From contig JAHISQ010000054.1 in NCBI GenBank assembly GCA_018818125.1, positions 130,514-166,544 on the forward strand: a stretch of DNA of 36,031 nt, given 5' to 3'. Every line of letters starts with the position of its first letter. Position 1 is the first letter of the stretch. A program made the translations under genes and the position numbers. Source of the stretch: Candidatus Rifleibacteriota bacterium (lineage in GTDB: Bacteria; Muiribacteriota; Ozemobacteria; Ozemobacterales; Ozemobacteraceae). The notes beneath the pieces are model-generated. The model was not told where the DNA came from, searched no databases, and was given only the letters and a program-made list of their open reading frames with translations. Below are positions 6,996-15,622 of this stretch, one piece after another.

Positions 6996-8036
6996 ATGAA
7001 GGTAAGGCTTCTATTTTATTGTCTGACGTTGATGGCGCTGATACTTGTTTACACAGGTTGCAGTGGCGTTCAAGAAGAAAGCTTTGGCAGCGACTGGACA
7101 ACTCTGGTTGCAGATGAAGGAACGCCGGCAACAACTGCCACAACGACCATTGATCCGACACAAACAGCAACCGCCTCAACAAAATTAGAAATTACAGTAT
7201 TGCCATCGCAGGCAGCGGTACAAAATGACAACAAGGTTCCTATAAGTGTCACTTTAGTTGGAAGCATCAGCGCAGACGTCAATACTAAAGTTGCCATGTC
7301 ATCGTCTCTTGGGGGAACTTTTACCCCGGAAAGCGGTGAATTTGAAGACGGTAATTTTATGACGACCTTTACCGCGCCAGCAACCGTTACCGGAAACTCT
7401 GAAATCGTGGCTCTCGCAGGTTCGACTATTGGAACCTGCGCACTTCAGATTCTTCCAAAAGACGTGGTTACTTATCAGATTCAGGTTTCACCTGCCGACC
7501 TTACCATTGGACTGCAGCAATCCACGCTTTTAACAGTAAAAGTTATAGCCAGCAACGGAATGGCAGTAGATAGCAGCAAGGTGGTTCTGAGCAGCTCATT
7601 GCAAAGCACTTTGGCCGAATCTTCTGGTGATACTGTAAAAGGTATTTTTACCAGCCTGTTTACCAGCGGCAACACATCAGGGAATTGCACCATAACCGCA
7701 GTCGCTGAGGGAGCAACTGGAACTGCTATAATCGCTATCTCAGCCCCTTCAATACAGATTCTACCAAATCTTAACCCGATCATGCACGGAGAAGAAGAAA
7801 ATATCAGTGTAAAAGTGACTGCAGAGAATGGTAATCCACTGAAAAGCGTAAAAGTTTTAATCAATAGCTCTTCTGGAGGCTCCTTTTCCAGCACATCAGA
7901 AGACACCGATGATAATGGTTTTGCTTATTTTACATATACTGCTCCTGCTAATGATCCTGCACCTTTAACCGGGTCTGATAACTTGACCGTTCAGGTGTTG
8001 GGAATTAGTAAGTCTTTGACTCTTACCATACAGTGA
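6996..8036 (+). CDS. Lipoprotein with three Ig-like (Big-1/invasin type) domains
   Basis: The 346-residue product begins with a lipoprotein signal peptide; the lipobox ends VYTGC, with the modified cysteine at residue 22. A Thr-rich linker (about 42-62) leads to three similar beta-sandwich repeats at about 64-155, 160-252 and 255-346. Each has the pattern of bacterial Ig-like domain 1: an opening beta strand (LEITVLPSQ, YQIQVSPAD, SIQILPNLN), V.SSS or SSLGG, G.F...FTAP. Such domains are rigid stalks on surface proteins. A GGAGG ribosome site precedes the ATG. The next gene starts 7 bases downstream and the secretin follows, so this lipoprotein probably belongs to the same outer-membrane complex, perhaps as a scaffold or pilotin-like partner (inference). 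Confidence 0.85.
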   Translation: MKVRLLFYCLTLMALILVYTGCSGVQEESFGSDWTTLVADEGTPATTATTTIDPTQTATASTKLEITVLPSQAAVQNDNKVPISVTLVGSISADVNTKVAMSSSLGGTFTPESGEFEDGNFMTTFTAPATVTGNSEIVALAGSTIGTCALQILPKDVVTYQIQVSPADLTIGLQQSTLLTVKVIASNGMAVDSSKVVLSSSLQSTLAESSGDTVKGIFTSLFTSGNTSGNCTITAVAEGATGTAIIAISAPSIQILPNLNPIMHGEEENISVKVTAENGNPLKSVKVLINSSSGGSFSSTSEDTDDNGFAYFTYTAPANDPAPLTGSDNLTVQVLGISKSLTLTIQ

Positions 8037-8043
8037 GGAAAAA

Positions 8044-8541
8044 ATGAAATACAGCCTGAAACTAATTATTATTCTTAGTTGTTTCCTGGTAGCGATGACA
8101 GTTGGTTGCTCAGAATCAAACCCGGTTTCAACAGGTTTCACTTCCCAGAATGGCTATTCAATCAACCTTGGCACTACCAGTAAGGATGTGGCGCTGGGCG
8201 GCAGTCTGGTTTTTTCTGCAATTGTGCGTGATGCAGACGGTGACATTGTTCAGAGCTCAGCGCATCCAATAACCTTTACCACAGATCGGGGCGGGCAGTT
8301 TACCCCGATTCAGGTGCCAATTGCTAACGGCATTGCGCAAGCAGTTTATGTGGCACCACAATATGTAGCGGCCACAAATATGCGCGCCCAGGAACTCGAA
8401 ACCCCAGCAGTTGAGATTCCCAAAATTGATTCTTTACCTGCGCCGACCACGGTAACCTCCGATCTGCCATTTTTTGAAACGGTCACAGCATCATTTCAGG
8501 GTGCCGCGGCAAAGATCACACTTCATGTGTTCAAGCCATAA
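8044..8541 (+). CDS. Lipoprotein with a single Ig-like domain
   Basis: This 165-residue protein has a lipoprotein signal peptide ending MTVGC, with the lipidated cysteine at residue 22. The body (about 38-165) resembles one Ig-like repeat of the preceding gene: ISFxT-type strands, TFTTDRGGQFTP, then GIAQAVYVAPQ. It is probably a shortened relative. It lies between the three-domain lipoprotein (7 bases upstream) and the secretin (16 bases downstream). An AGGA sequence serves as ribosome site and overlaps the end of the previous gene. Expected location is the periplasmic or outer face of the outer membrane; the role is unknown. Confidence 0.8.
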   Translation: MKYSLKLIIILSCFLVAMTVGCSESNPVSTGFTSQNGYSINLGTTSKDVALGGSLVFSAIVRDADGDIVQSSAHPITFTTDRGGQFTPIQVPIANGIAQAVYVAPQYVAATNMRAQELETPAVEIPKIDSLPAPTTVTSDLPFFETVTASFQGAAAKITLHVFKP

Positions 8542-8557
8542 GAAAGGAAAAATTCTG

Positions 8558-10153
8558 ATGACAATTATTTATATGCAAAAAAAGCGTTCATTATTCATTC
8601 TGATTTTGCTGATAATTGCTTTTTCGACTTGCACAACGATGGCTCGCGCAGACGGAGGGCAGGAAGAGCCAGTCACCATATATTCTGAAGACTCGGAGAC
8701 GAGTGCTGCCAGTGACACAGAAACCAGTGAAGATGCAAAAGAGCCGATAGAGCCAGAATTTATTCTTCCTGAACCGAAAGAATTGTTTGGGGAAAATGCC
8801 TATAAAATTGACAGTTCACGTAGCTTGCTGACCTACAGCTGGCGCCTTGCCATGGTAAAATCTGAAGAGATCATTGATACTGTAAAATCGATTTTGGAAA
8901 AGGCTATAAGTGCCGAAAAAGTCACCATTGTTGAAAACAAAGCCAGAAATACAATTTTAGCTATTTTTCCAGACAAAATAGATGTCGCTACGCGCAAAGA
9001 GTGGGCCGACGTGATGGGAGTAATTGACAGCCCGATAGAGCAGGTGTTGATTGAGGTAAATATCGTTGAACTGATACTTAATGATATCGAGCAGAAAGGC
9101 GGGCAGCTACGATCTTTTGCTGATGCTGATGTTGGTGGCGAGGATCTATTCCAGTCTTTTAACATGAGTCACACAGCGAACCCCATGGAAGTGGAAGAGA
9201 AAGCGGTAGAGGGCTTTAAATACTTCGTTTCCAATGGTAATAAACTCAAGGCCCTGCTTTTTTCAGGAAAAGATCGAAACAAAACGAAGCTCTTGTCATC
9301 GCCACAATTAATTGCCTCAAATCATAAAACTGCAACATTCAAGTTAGGACAAACGTTACCCATAATTACCGGTTCAACCGTTGCCAATGGAGTTACCACT
9401 TACTCATTTGAGAACAAGGAAGTTGGCATCAATCTAAATTTCACCCCTCATTTTTGTGGAAAAGGCTTTATTAACCTTGATGTAAACCAGGAAGTCAGTG
9501 ATTTAATTCAGTATGATGATGTTAAGAAAGTCGCTATTTTTGCCCATAAAACGCTGACATCAAGTGTAACCTTGAAAAGCGGTGAAACCGCTGCACTCGG
9601 AGGCTATATTCACGATAAGAATCGTTTGAATCGAAAGAATTCTCCAGCTTTAAGGAAAATCCCTTTTATTGGAAAATATTTGAATCGAGATATGGATACC
9701 AGTGAAAAAGTCGAAGTTGTAGTGTTTATCACCCCCAAAATCCTCAGAAGCAACGATCAGATTAAATTCAACAAGTATGCTGATAAGGAACGTTTTGAAC
9801 GCCGGAAAGAAATGGTACAAAAACTCGACAAAGACTTTGATGATTGTGACATTGGCGAGCGCAGCCAGAAGCGCTTAAGTAAAAAACAGTTAGCTGATAA
9901 GCGAAAAGCAGCTATTGCTGCCAGTAAAAAAAAGGCTGCAGATGCTAAAAAAGTTAAGTCTGCCGCCGCCATGGCACCTGCGAAAAAAACCATAACTCTG
10001 AACGGTAAGACAGTTGCCGACAGAATATCTCAGGCTAAACTGCAGGCTGCAGCCAAAGCAAATCCTGTGGAGCCAGCGAAAGAAAAGGTTGTAGCAAAAA
10101 AGAAAGTGAAATCAGGAGAAAAAGCTGTAACAAAGACAGCAGAAACCCCCTGA
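8558..10153 (+). CDS. Secretin (GspD/PilQ superfamily) with a Lys/Ala-rich tail
   Basis: I set the start at the ATG at 8558 (531 residues), which has an AGGA ribosome site; an upstream in-frame ATG at 8474 lies inside the previous gene. A signal peptide is cleaved probably after MARA near residue 31. An acidic linker and one N1-like ring-building domain (about 90-165) follow, then IEQVLIEVNIVELI, which opens the secretin core. The core (about 245-395) contains LLSSPQLIASN, LNFTPH, LKSGETAALGGYI and the signature block SPALRKIPFIGKYLN. Secretins form the outer-membrane gate of type II and III secretion and of type IV pili. This one is short, with few N domains. The last 100 residues are rich in Lys and Ala, an uncommon extension. 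The dominant partner genes here are Ig-like lipoproteins. Confidence 0.88.
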   Translation: MTIIYMQKKRSLFILILLIIAFSTCTTMARADGGQEEPVTIYSEDSETSAASDTETSEDAKEPIEPEFILPEPKELFGENAYKIDSSRSLLTYSWRLAMVKSEEIIDTVKSILEKAISAEKVTIVENKARNTILAIFPDKIDVATRKEWADVMGVIDSPIEQVLIEVNIVELILNDIEQKGGQLRSFADADVGGEDLFQSFNMSHTANPMEVEEKAVEGFKYFVSNGNKLKALLFSGKDRNKTKLLSSPQLIASNHKTATFKLGQTLPIITGSTVANGVTTYSFENKEVGINLNFTPHFCGKGFINLDVNQEVSDLIQYDDVKKVAIFAHKTLTSSVTLKSGETAALGGYIHDKNRLNRKNSPALRKIPFIGKYLNRDMDTSEKVEVVVFITPKILRSNDQIKFNKYADKERFERRKEMVQKLDKDFDDCDIGERSQKRLSKKQLADKRKAAIAASKKKAADAKKVKSAAAMAPAKKTITLNGKTVADRISQAKLQAAAKANPVEPAKEKVVAKKKVKSGEKAVTKTAETP

Positions 10154-10192
10154 CGCGCAGCACAAAATAGAAGCATCAATTCACATAAATTA

Positions 10193-10226
10193 AAAACGCC
10201 CCCTCATTCGTTGCTGGGGGCGTTTT
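10193..10226 (+). terminator. Intrinsic terminator of the lipoprotein-secretin operon
   Basis: An 11-base perfect stem pairs AAAACGCCCCC (10193-10203) with its complement at 10216-10226, with a 12-base loop. The right arm ends in TTTT. Confidence 0.85.
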
Positions 10227-10295
10227 CTTCTTATGTAAATAAAAATAAGGCTTTAGTCGATTGGTTATGGCTTCTCTCTTATGTCGCACGAATAA

Positions 10296-10331
10296 AAAGA
10301 GGGCTGTCTCGCCTATGAGACAGCCCTCTTT
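10296..10331 (-). terminator. Intrinsic terminator of the large DUF4214-like gene
   Basis: A 15-base perfect stem (10296-10310 with 10317-10331) lies 14 bases past the stop of the leftward gene. On the minus strand it contains GGGCTGTCTCATAGG and ends in a T run. The same 15 bases occur in the terminator of the paralogous gene at 19868-19905, so the two are related by descent. Confidence 0.88.
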
Positions 10332-10344
10332 AGATAGCGATAAT

Positions 10345-13300
10345 TTACCAGTAAAAAACAGCGTTCCCGATAAATCTTACGTCTAGTTTGGGCTCTGAAT
10401 CATCGGAAGACTTTTTGTTCTTACTAAACCAGCTTTTAATCTTATCTACAGCTTTTTTGCAGGCATTTACAATAGCATCCTTAATCTTTTGCACAGCTTC
10501 TTTTACTTTTTCTTCGATTTTTTTGGCAAATTCTTCCAGTTTTTCTATAATTCTCTTTCCTGCATCACCGGCAAGATCTTCAGCTGCTTTTTGAGCATCT
10601 TTGAAGTTAAAAATTGTGGTAATGTTGTAAGACTTGCCAAGGCACTTCAGCTTAAGCCAGAAACCAGGAACCTTGCCTGACATGGTATCTTCAAGACTGC
10701 CTTTAAAGCCGGCTTCTTTGATTTCAAAAGAATCTTTGATGTGCTTTATTACGACTTCAGGAATTTTACCTTTTGTGGCTTTATCAGTAAGTTCAACCAT
10801 TTTATTCATGAAATCTGATTTCATAGACGCTTCCACGCCAATAGCCGGTTTTTTAAGATTAAGACTTCCTTCAGCCTTAATAGTGGTCTGGAAAGCATCA
10901 AAAATCTTATCAGTCATTTCAAACAACATCTTAGATTTAGTAAAATAGATCTGTAATTCTCTGCCTGTTCCAAACAGTTCAGCTCTACCGGCAATCTTAC
11001 AATGCTGACTTGCCAAACTTAATCCAATATCAAAAGATGGGCCAACATCGCTTTTGCCTCCATCCAGTTTTAATGGGCCAATATCGAGTGGGTTGGCTTG
11101 CCCTTTTGCTTCAATACATGGCTTACCCAGGAGCTTCCAGGTTCTGGCCTTTATTGTTGCGATATCATCGCCATTAAATAAAAGTCGGCCGTTAACAATA
11201 ACTCCTTCATACAAGCCCAAGTCCTGATCGTCAACAGAAGACACCATCAGTTCCAGATCGCGCAAACCAATTTCAGGAAGTGGAATATCTTCATGTCGAA
11301 CATTGCCACCCATTTTTTGGGCAACAATAATCAAATCGTCGAGATTAAGCTCATTAATGCGTCCGCGAATTCCCCATTTATCAGGCCTTAAGGGAGACTG
11401 ACCAGCAATTGTTGCAACTCTGGTTCCAACTTTGACAGTGCCTTTCACGCCAAAGCTATTTGTTTGAGGTGCAAACTTAAAGGCAAGGTCACCAATATCA
11501 AATCCGTTAATTTTGAAGGCATTTTCCCAAAACCCGCTCACTTTACCCATTAGCACAATTGAATCATTGACATTAGCTGGAATTGCGATTGCACCAGTGA
11601 ATTCAAGGGGTTTTGGAGCACCATCAAGCTCTACCTTCAATGTAACACCCATGTTAAGAGCGGGTTTTCCGGTAAACTCAATGTATGGCTGTATGGTTTT
11701 AGTTGCTTCTGGCATCCAATCCGGCGTATTGATTCGCTTAAAATAAGCTCTAAGTTTGATTTTATCCATACTTGGGAAAAGAACACCGTGAAGTAAAACT
11801 TCTTTATCCGGGTATTTTAAGGTATCAGCAGTTTTCTTCAGAGAACCTTCATTTAAGCTCAGCCGTCCGAGCAGGTTTAGCCCTAATTGAAGCTTGAGGC
11901 TGAAATCTTCTGTATAAGTGGTTGAGTATGTTGGTTTAATGAAGTTTTTGAAACTTTCAGGTATCTGAGCTGATTGCAAAACGACATTGGAACTGGAGAC
12001 GATTAGAGAGCCACCATTCAGCCTGAGAATTTTCAAAAACTTTACAACTTCGTCTTTTTTATCACCATCATAGTAATCTTCGGGAGTCCATGCGCGATTG
12101 AAGGTAATACCTGCAATAAAGCACTTTACTCCGTAGACGTCTTTGGTGCTGACAATAAAGATATCCTCGTCTTTAAGGCCGAAAAACGTGGCTTTTCCGG
12201 TGTATTCTTCGTAATTACCTTCTTTTTTTGATTTGCAGTCTCTGATCGAAACCTTGTTTGCCCAACTAAATTGCTCGAACGGCTTAAGATCTTTTAGAGT
12301 CTTTATATCTTCTTCTTTTGTGCCTGATGTGACACCATCATCTTTTTCTTTTTTCTGGAGATCTGGATCAGGAGATTTCTTTTGAGACTCATCATATTTT
12401 TTAGCTTCGTCTGAAGCTGCAAATTCTGCGGCAATCATGGCAATATTTTTTTCGCCACTATTTAACTTATCAAGATAAAACTTTAAGCCACCAGCATCGC
12501 CCTGCCTGCCAAGAATTTCCTGATACAATTGCTCCAGTTGAGATTCTCGATGCCTGGCCAGATCCTTAAATTCTTTGCTTCCGGTAATTTGCTTCTGCAA
12601 GTCGTCAAAGATAGATTTTGGCAGTTTTTTCAAATCGCCAAGTTTCTTTTCAATTTCTTTTCGAAATTTCACCATGGCATCAGGAGTTATTTCTCCAGCG
12701 GGTAGTAGGCGAATGTTAAGTTTTTTGATCGCTTCATTCGCCTTATTTGTAAAGTCATCGCGCTCTTGATCTGAAGGTTCTCGGTCTAACAGATTCCAAT
12801 ATGGCGCTGCCAGATCGAATCGAACTGAAGTTAGCTGATCTGCCAGGGAAGTCATAAACTTTGCCTGGTCTGGTGAAAGATCTTTTACTTCAAAAGGTGG
12901 AATTTCACCTTTAAGAACACTTTCCTGAATTTTATCCAACTCTGACTTGTATGGTTGTGAGGTCATGTATTCATTTTCTAGCTGCTCAATGCTTATCGAG
13001 CCAGAATTGAGCATCTTTTTTCTCGACTCCAGTTCTGCTTTTTCTGGAGATCTGAGAAACAAACTTCTATAGAGGTCATTGAACGCTTCAATTCTTACTT
13101 TTTCAGTACCTTTGAATTCTGCCGATGAAATTACGATTGCCTTAGCATCAACCTTGGGAGCAGAACCCTTTTGATTGTTTGCTTTATTAAAATCTTCGAG
13201 TAATTTGTCTATTTCTTTATCTGACCCCTCTCTTAATACGAACTCATCAAATTTTATCCTGATATCTGTTTTATTTTTCTCGTCTTCAGCCAATTCCTCT

Positions 13301-14394
13301 GGCATATCGGCTTCGGTTTTATTGATTTCTTCCTGGCCCTTAAGTTCTTCAAAAAACGAAGCCTGAGCGATTACCATCGGAGAAGTGCAATCTGGCGGCG
13401 TTTTTGAAAATTTTTGTATCAAGTTTAAGATCGGGTCATTGTTCTCATTAAGGGGAACGTTGAATTGTTTGTTTACATTGTAATTTTGTTTCTGCTGTTT
13501 TATAACTTCGCCAGTCCAATAGTCTGAGCCTTCTTTATCTACTTCTCGACCAAATATCCATCGATAAACCTCTTCTACTCGAGGACGCATTGCCTCGTTG
13601 CTGCAATCAAGCTCTTTATCTATGTCAAAATCGCTTTTTCCTCTTAGCTTGGCCCGGTCTGCATCACTTGGGAAACATCTTCTGAATTGCAAATAAGATT
13701 TTTCTAACTTATCTGGGTAAAGTCTTTTCCCTTCATCGCTACATACGAAACCACCCCTTAATGCTCTGAAAAATTCAGGAATGCTTACTCTCTGGTTTCT
13801 GTTTCGAAAATTTTTCCTGCTATTCTCAAGACCACCGTTGTCTGCATCACGTTTTAAGTATCTTTTGTAAAGCTCCTTGATTTTGTGGTCGAGAAATTCA
13901 TTTGAGTTAGTAATTGCATAACGAACATCTTCTACGGATAAACACTTCTTGAAATCCTCGACAAGATTGGTTCCAGAAAACTGATTCTTTTGCTTTGGCG
14001 GCCAATCTGTGATTCGATCATCTATCTGCTTATCAAGATCATGGTTGACATTGCGCAGTGCATCTTCAATAGCCTTGATTTCATCTTTTTGCGGGGCTCT
14101 GGCCAGATAACCCCAGAAGAGTCTTTCGATCAGATTAAGCTTCTTTTGCCCGTCTTCGCTGTTAACGAAGCTTCTTCTAAGCTCATCAAGGTCTTTGCTT
14201 CCATAGCGAAGATTTTCCTGAGCGCGAAAAAAATCCTGCTGGCTTATATTTTTGCCAGTTATATCTTTGTACCATTGCCGGACAAGATTATGGTCCGCTG
14301 CGGTATAAAGTTGCTTTTCTGCAGAAAAGCCGGGAACAGCAATAAGAATCGCCAGAGAAAAAATAGTAAAAACCCTTAACATACGACGTAGCAT
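10345..14394 (-). CDS. Large exported protein: N-terminal DUF4214-like repeats plus a C-terminal beta-rich domain shared with a neighbouring paralogue
   Basis: The 1349-residue product has a Sec signal peptide (probable cleavage after FSA, residue 24) and a GGAGG ribosome site. Residues 35-690 contain about six weak repeats resembling DUF4214: Y-x2-ILGR-xGDxGGL-x3-L-x3-G-x-I-x5-F-x3-S-x-E. The clearest are near 170-225 (LYKRYLKRDADNGGLE) and 625-680 (LYQEILGRQGDAGGLKFYLDKL). Residues 700-1250 form a long beta-rich region homologous to the 864-residue protein at 17253-19847; matching blocks include SGFWENAFKINGFDIGDL and KIFDAFQTTIKAEGSLNLKKP. The last 70 residues are amphipathic Lys-rich helix. 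Nothing catalytic is seen. It probably acts outside the inner membrane, at the surface or in the periplasm. A degenerate receiver gene lies 88 bases upstream, and the kinase-regulator pair lies further upstream. Confidence 0.85.
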   Translation of the reverse strand: MLRRMLRVFTIFSLAILIAVPGFSAEKQLYTAADHNLVRQWYKDITGKNISQQDFFRAQENLRYGSKDLDELRRSFVNSEDGQKKLNLIERLFWGYLARAPQKDEIKAIEDALRNVNHDLDKQIDDRITDWPPKQKNQFSGTNLVEDFKKCLSVEDVRYAITNSNEFLDHKIKELYKRYLKRDADNGGLENSRKNFRNRNQRVSIPEFFRALRGGFVCSDEGKRLYPDKLEKSYLQFRRCFPSDADRAKLRGKSDFDIDKELDCSNEAMRPRVEEVYRWIFGREVDKEGSDYWTGEVIKQQKQNYNVNKQFNVPLNENNDPILNLIQKFSKTPPDCTSPMVIAQASFFEELKGQEEINKTEADMPEELAEDEKNKTDIRIKFDEFVLREGSDKEIDKLLEDFNKANNQKGSAPKVDAKAIVISSAEFKGTEKVRIEAFNDLYRSLFLRSPEKAELESRKKMLNSGSISIEQLENEYMTSQPYKSELDKIQESVLKGEIPPFEVKDLSPDQAKFMTSLADQLTSVRFDLAAPYWNLLDREPSDQERDDFTNKANEAIKKLNIRLLPAGEITPDAMVKFRKEIEKKLGDLKKLPKSIFDDLQKQITGSKEFKDLARHRESQLEQLYQEILGRQGDAGGLKFYLDKLNSGEKNIAMIAAEFAASDEAKKYDESQKKSPDPDLQKKEKDDGVTSGTKEEDIKTLKDLKPFEQFSWANKVSIRDCKSKKEGNYEEYTGKATFFGLKDEDIFIVSTKDVYGVKCFIAGITFNRAWTPEDYYDGDKKDEVVKFLKILRLNGGSLIVSSSNVVLQSAQIPESFKNFIKPTYSTTYTEDFSLKLQLGLNLLGRLSLNEGSLKKTADTLKYPDKEVLLHGVLFPSMDKIKLRAYFKRINTPDWMPEATKTIQPYIEFTGKPALNMGVTLKVELDGAPKPLEFTGAIAIPANVNDSIVLMGKVSGFWENAFKINGFDIGDLAFKFAPQTNSFGVKGTVKVGTRVATIAGQSPLRPDKWGIRGRINELNLDDLIIVAQKMGGNVRHEDIPLPEIGLRDLELMVSSVDDQDLGLYEGVIVNGRLLFNGDDIATIKARTWKLLGKPCIEAKGQANPLDIGPLKLDGGKSDVGPSFDIGLSLASQHCKIAGRAELFGTGRELQIYFTKSKMLFEMTDKIFDAFQTTIKAEGSLNLKKPAIGVEASMKSDFMNKMVELTDKATKGKIPEVVIKHIKDSFEIKEAGFKGSLEDTMSGKVPGFWLKLKCLGKSYNITTIFNFKDAQKAAEDLAGDAGKRIIEKLEEFAKKIEEKVKEAVQKIKDAIVNACKKAVDKIKSWFSKNKKSSDDSEPKLDVRFIGNAVFYW

Positions 14395-14482
14395 AATACC
14401 TCCAAATATTCTTTAATTCTCGTAGGAACAGAAAACAGTTTTTCTCCAAAATAATCTGATAACCAGTGTGAACCATGAAAAA

Positions 14483-14848
14483 TCATTTCAGCTGCCATAT
14501 ATGTTTCTCCAGAGTCTTTTTGTCTGCATACTGCGGCAACACATCGTCTGCTCCACACTCGATTGCCTGGTCGCGCCAGCACTCCTCATTGCGATCAAGC
14601 AGCATAAGTATTTTTGCTCCGGGAGAAAAAAAACGGATTTGTTTCACGAAGCCGCCCGGATCATTTTCGCAGATTGCGCTATTGATTAAAATAACGTCGA
14701 TTTGTTTTCCGGCTATCTGCACTATCGTGTCGCACCAGTTTCTGCACTCCAGAGCAACGCTGAACCCGGAAATCTGACTCAAAGCTGTTTTCAGACTTTC
14801 CAGATACAGATCGTTTGGTGCAATTACAGCGATGTTCACAGTTCTAAT
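14483..14848 (-). CDS. Degenerate stand-alone receiver domain (pseudo-receiver)
   Basis: The frame encodes a single receiver-like domain. Its N-terminus aligns with the adjacent NarL-type regulator: IAVIAPNDLYLESL against IAVVDDHDLFREGL. The phosphorylation chemistry is lost. The acidic pair is replaced by Ala-Pro, the phospho-Asp by Asn (LINSAI against LMDINM), the switch Thr by Leu, and the Lys by Gln. It has no DNA-binding domain. It may be a phosphorylation-independent adaptor for the kinase or regulator, or a decaying copy. The first conventional start is GTG at 14839, poorly spaced from its ribosome site. An ATT at 14848 lies seven bases from a GGGGAGG at 14862-14856 and gives M-R-T-V-N-I-A-V, which matches the regulator's N-terminus better, so I use it provisionally. 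The large effector gene follows after 88 bases. Confidence 0.65.
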   Translation of the reverse strand: MRTVNIAVIAPNDLYLESLKTALSQISGFSVALECRNWCDTIVQIAGKQIDVILINSAICENDPGGFVKQIRFFSPGAKILMLLDRNEECWRDQAIECGADDVLPQYADKKTLEKHIWQLK

Positions 14849-14871
14849 TTTAAAACCTCCCCTATACAGAT

Positions 14872-15013
14872 CGTTTTTGTTTATAAGTATAAAACTGATT
14901 AAATGTTAGCAGGGAGCAAGGCAAAAGGGAACGAGGGAAAACCCTTGAATATATTCAGAATTTCGAAGCAAAAATGATTGCAAAAATTATTCGATCGTTA
15001 AATAATCGTTGCG
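14872..15013 (-). repeat. Shared 142-bp promoter element, copy A (inverted relative to copy B)
   Basis: Read leftwards, this segment aligns without gaps to 17036-17177 read rightwards, with about 103 of 142 bases identical by hand count. It starts with the last nine codons of the response-regulator gene (R-N-D-Y-L-T-I-E-stop) and runs to 23 bases before the pseudo-receiver start. The best-conserved part is ATTCAAGGGTTT (14951-14940 on the minus strand), and CCTTGC and CTGCTA are also kept. Its place upstream of one effector unit and copy B's place upstream of the paralogue suggest a promoter/operator for the adjacent regulator. Confidence 0.8.
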
Positions 15014-15622
15014 AATCGCCCAAAGAAGCAGCTCAGCGGTGTTGCGAACTTTTGTTTTCTGAAAGATGTTAGTTCGGTGTCCTTCAACAGTCTTGATGCT
15101 GATAGAGAGCCTATCGGCAATTTCTGGTGTTGTCAGTCCACTACAGACGAGACCACACACATCCAGTTCCCGTGCGGTAAGTTGCTGTGCTTTACTATTT
15201 TGGAGTGTGCGAAGAGCTACCTTATGAAGGATCTCCTGGCTGAAAAAGCTCCCTCCATTAGAAACTTCAGTAATCGCCTGCAGAAGTTCCTGTTTATTCC
15301 CACTTTTCAGCATGAATCCCTTGACTCCCGCCTGAATCATCTGAGAATAGTGAAGATGATCGGAGAACATAGTGAGAGCAATGACCTTCAAATCGGGATA
15401 GAGCAGGAGCGCCTGTGCAGTCGCTGAGGCACCATCCATTCGCGGCATATTTATATCCATGAGAACGACGTCAGGACAATGCTTACCCAGTTTCTCAAGA
15501 AATGATTCCCCGTCGGAAGCATCGAACAGGATATGGTAACCCGGAATCTGCCGAATTACCAGCATTAGCCCCTCGCGAAAAAGATCATGATCATCGACGA
15601 CAGCGATATCGATTCGTTTCAT
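14987..15622 (-). CDS. NarL/FixJ-type response regulator
   Basis: This 211-residue protein has an intact receiver domain (1-122) with acidic residues D10-D11, phospho-acceptor D56 in LMDINMPRMDG, T84 and K106. A LuxR-type helix-turn-helix domain (about 148-205) carries LTARELDV, GLTTPEIADRLSISIKTVEGHRTNIFQK. The kinase's stop codon TAA is directly followed by this ATG, so the two are translationally coupled. A phosphorylated dimer would bind DNA and control transcription. The probable targets are the two units that start with the 142-bp elements at 14872-15013 and 17036-17177. The end of this gene lies inside copy A of that element. Confidence 0.93.
   Translation of the reverse strand: MKRIDIAVVDDHDLFREGLMLVIRQIPGYHILFDASDGESFLEKLGKHCPDVVLMDINMPRMDGASATAQALLLYPDLKVIALTMFSDHLHYSQMIQAGVKGFMLKSGNKQELLQAITEVSNGGSFFSQEILHKVALRTLQNSKAQQLTARELDVCGLVCSGLTTPEIADRLSISIKTVEGHRTNIFQKTKVRNTAELLLWAIRNDYLTIE

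Noticed and set aside
14376..14582. An open frame on the minus strand spanning the gap between the pseudo-receiver and the large effector
   Set aside because: It overlaps the end of the pseudo-receiver and the start of the effector in another frame, has no ribosome site, and its composition is not protein-like.
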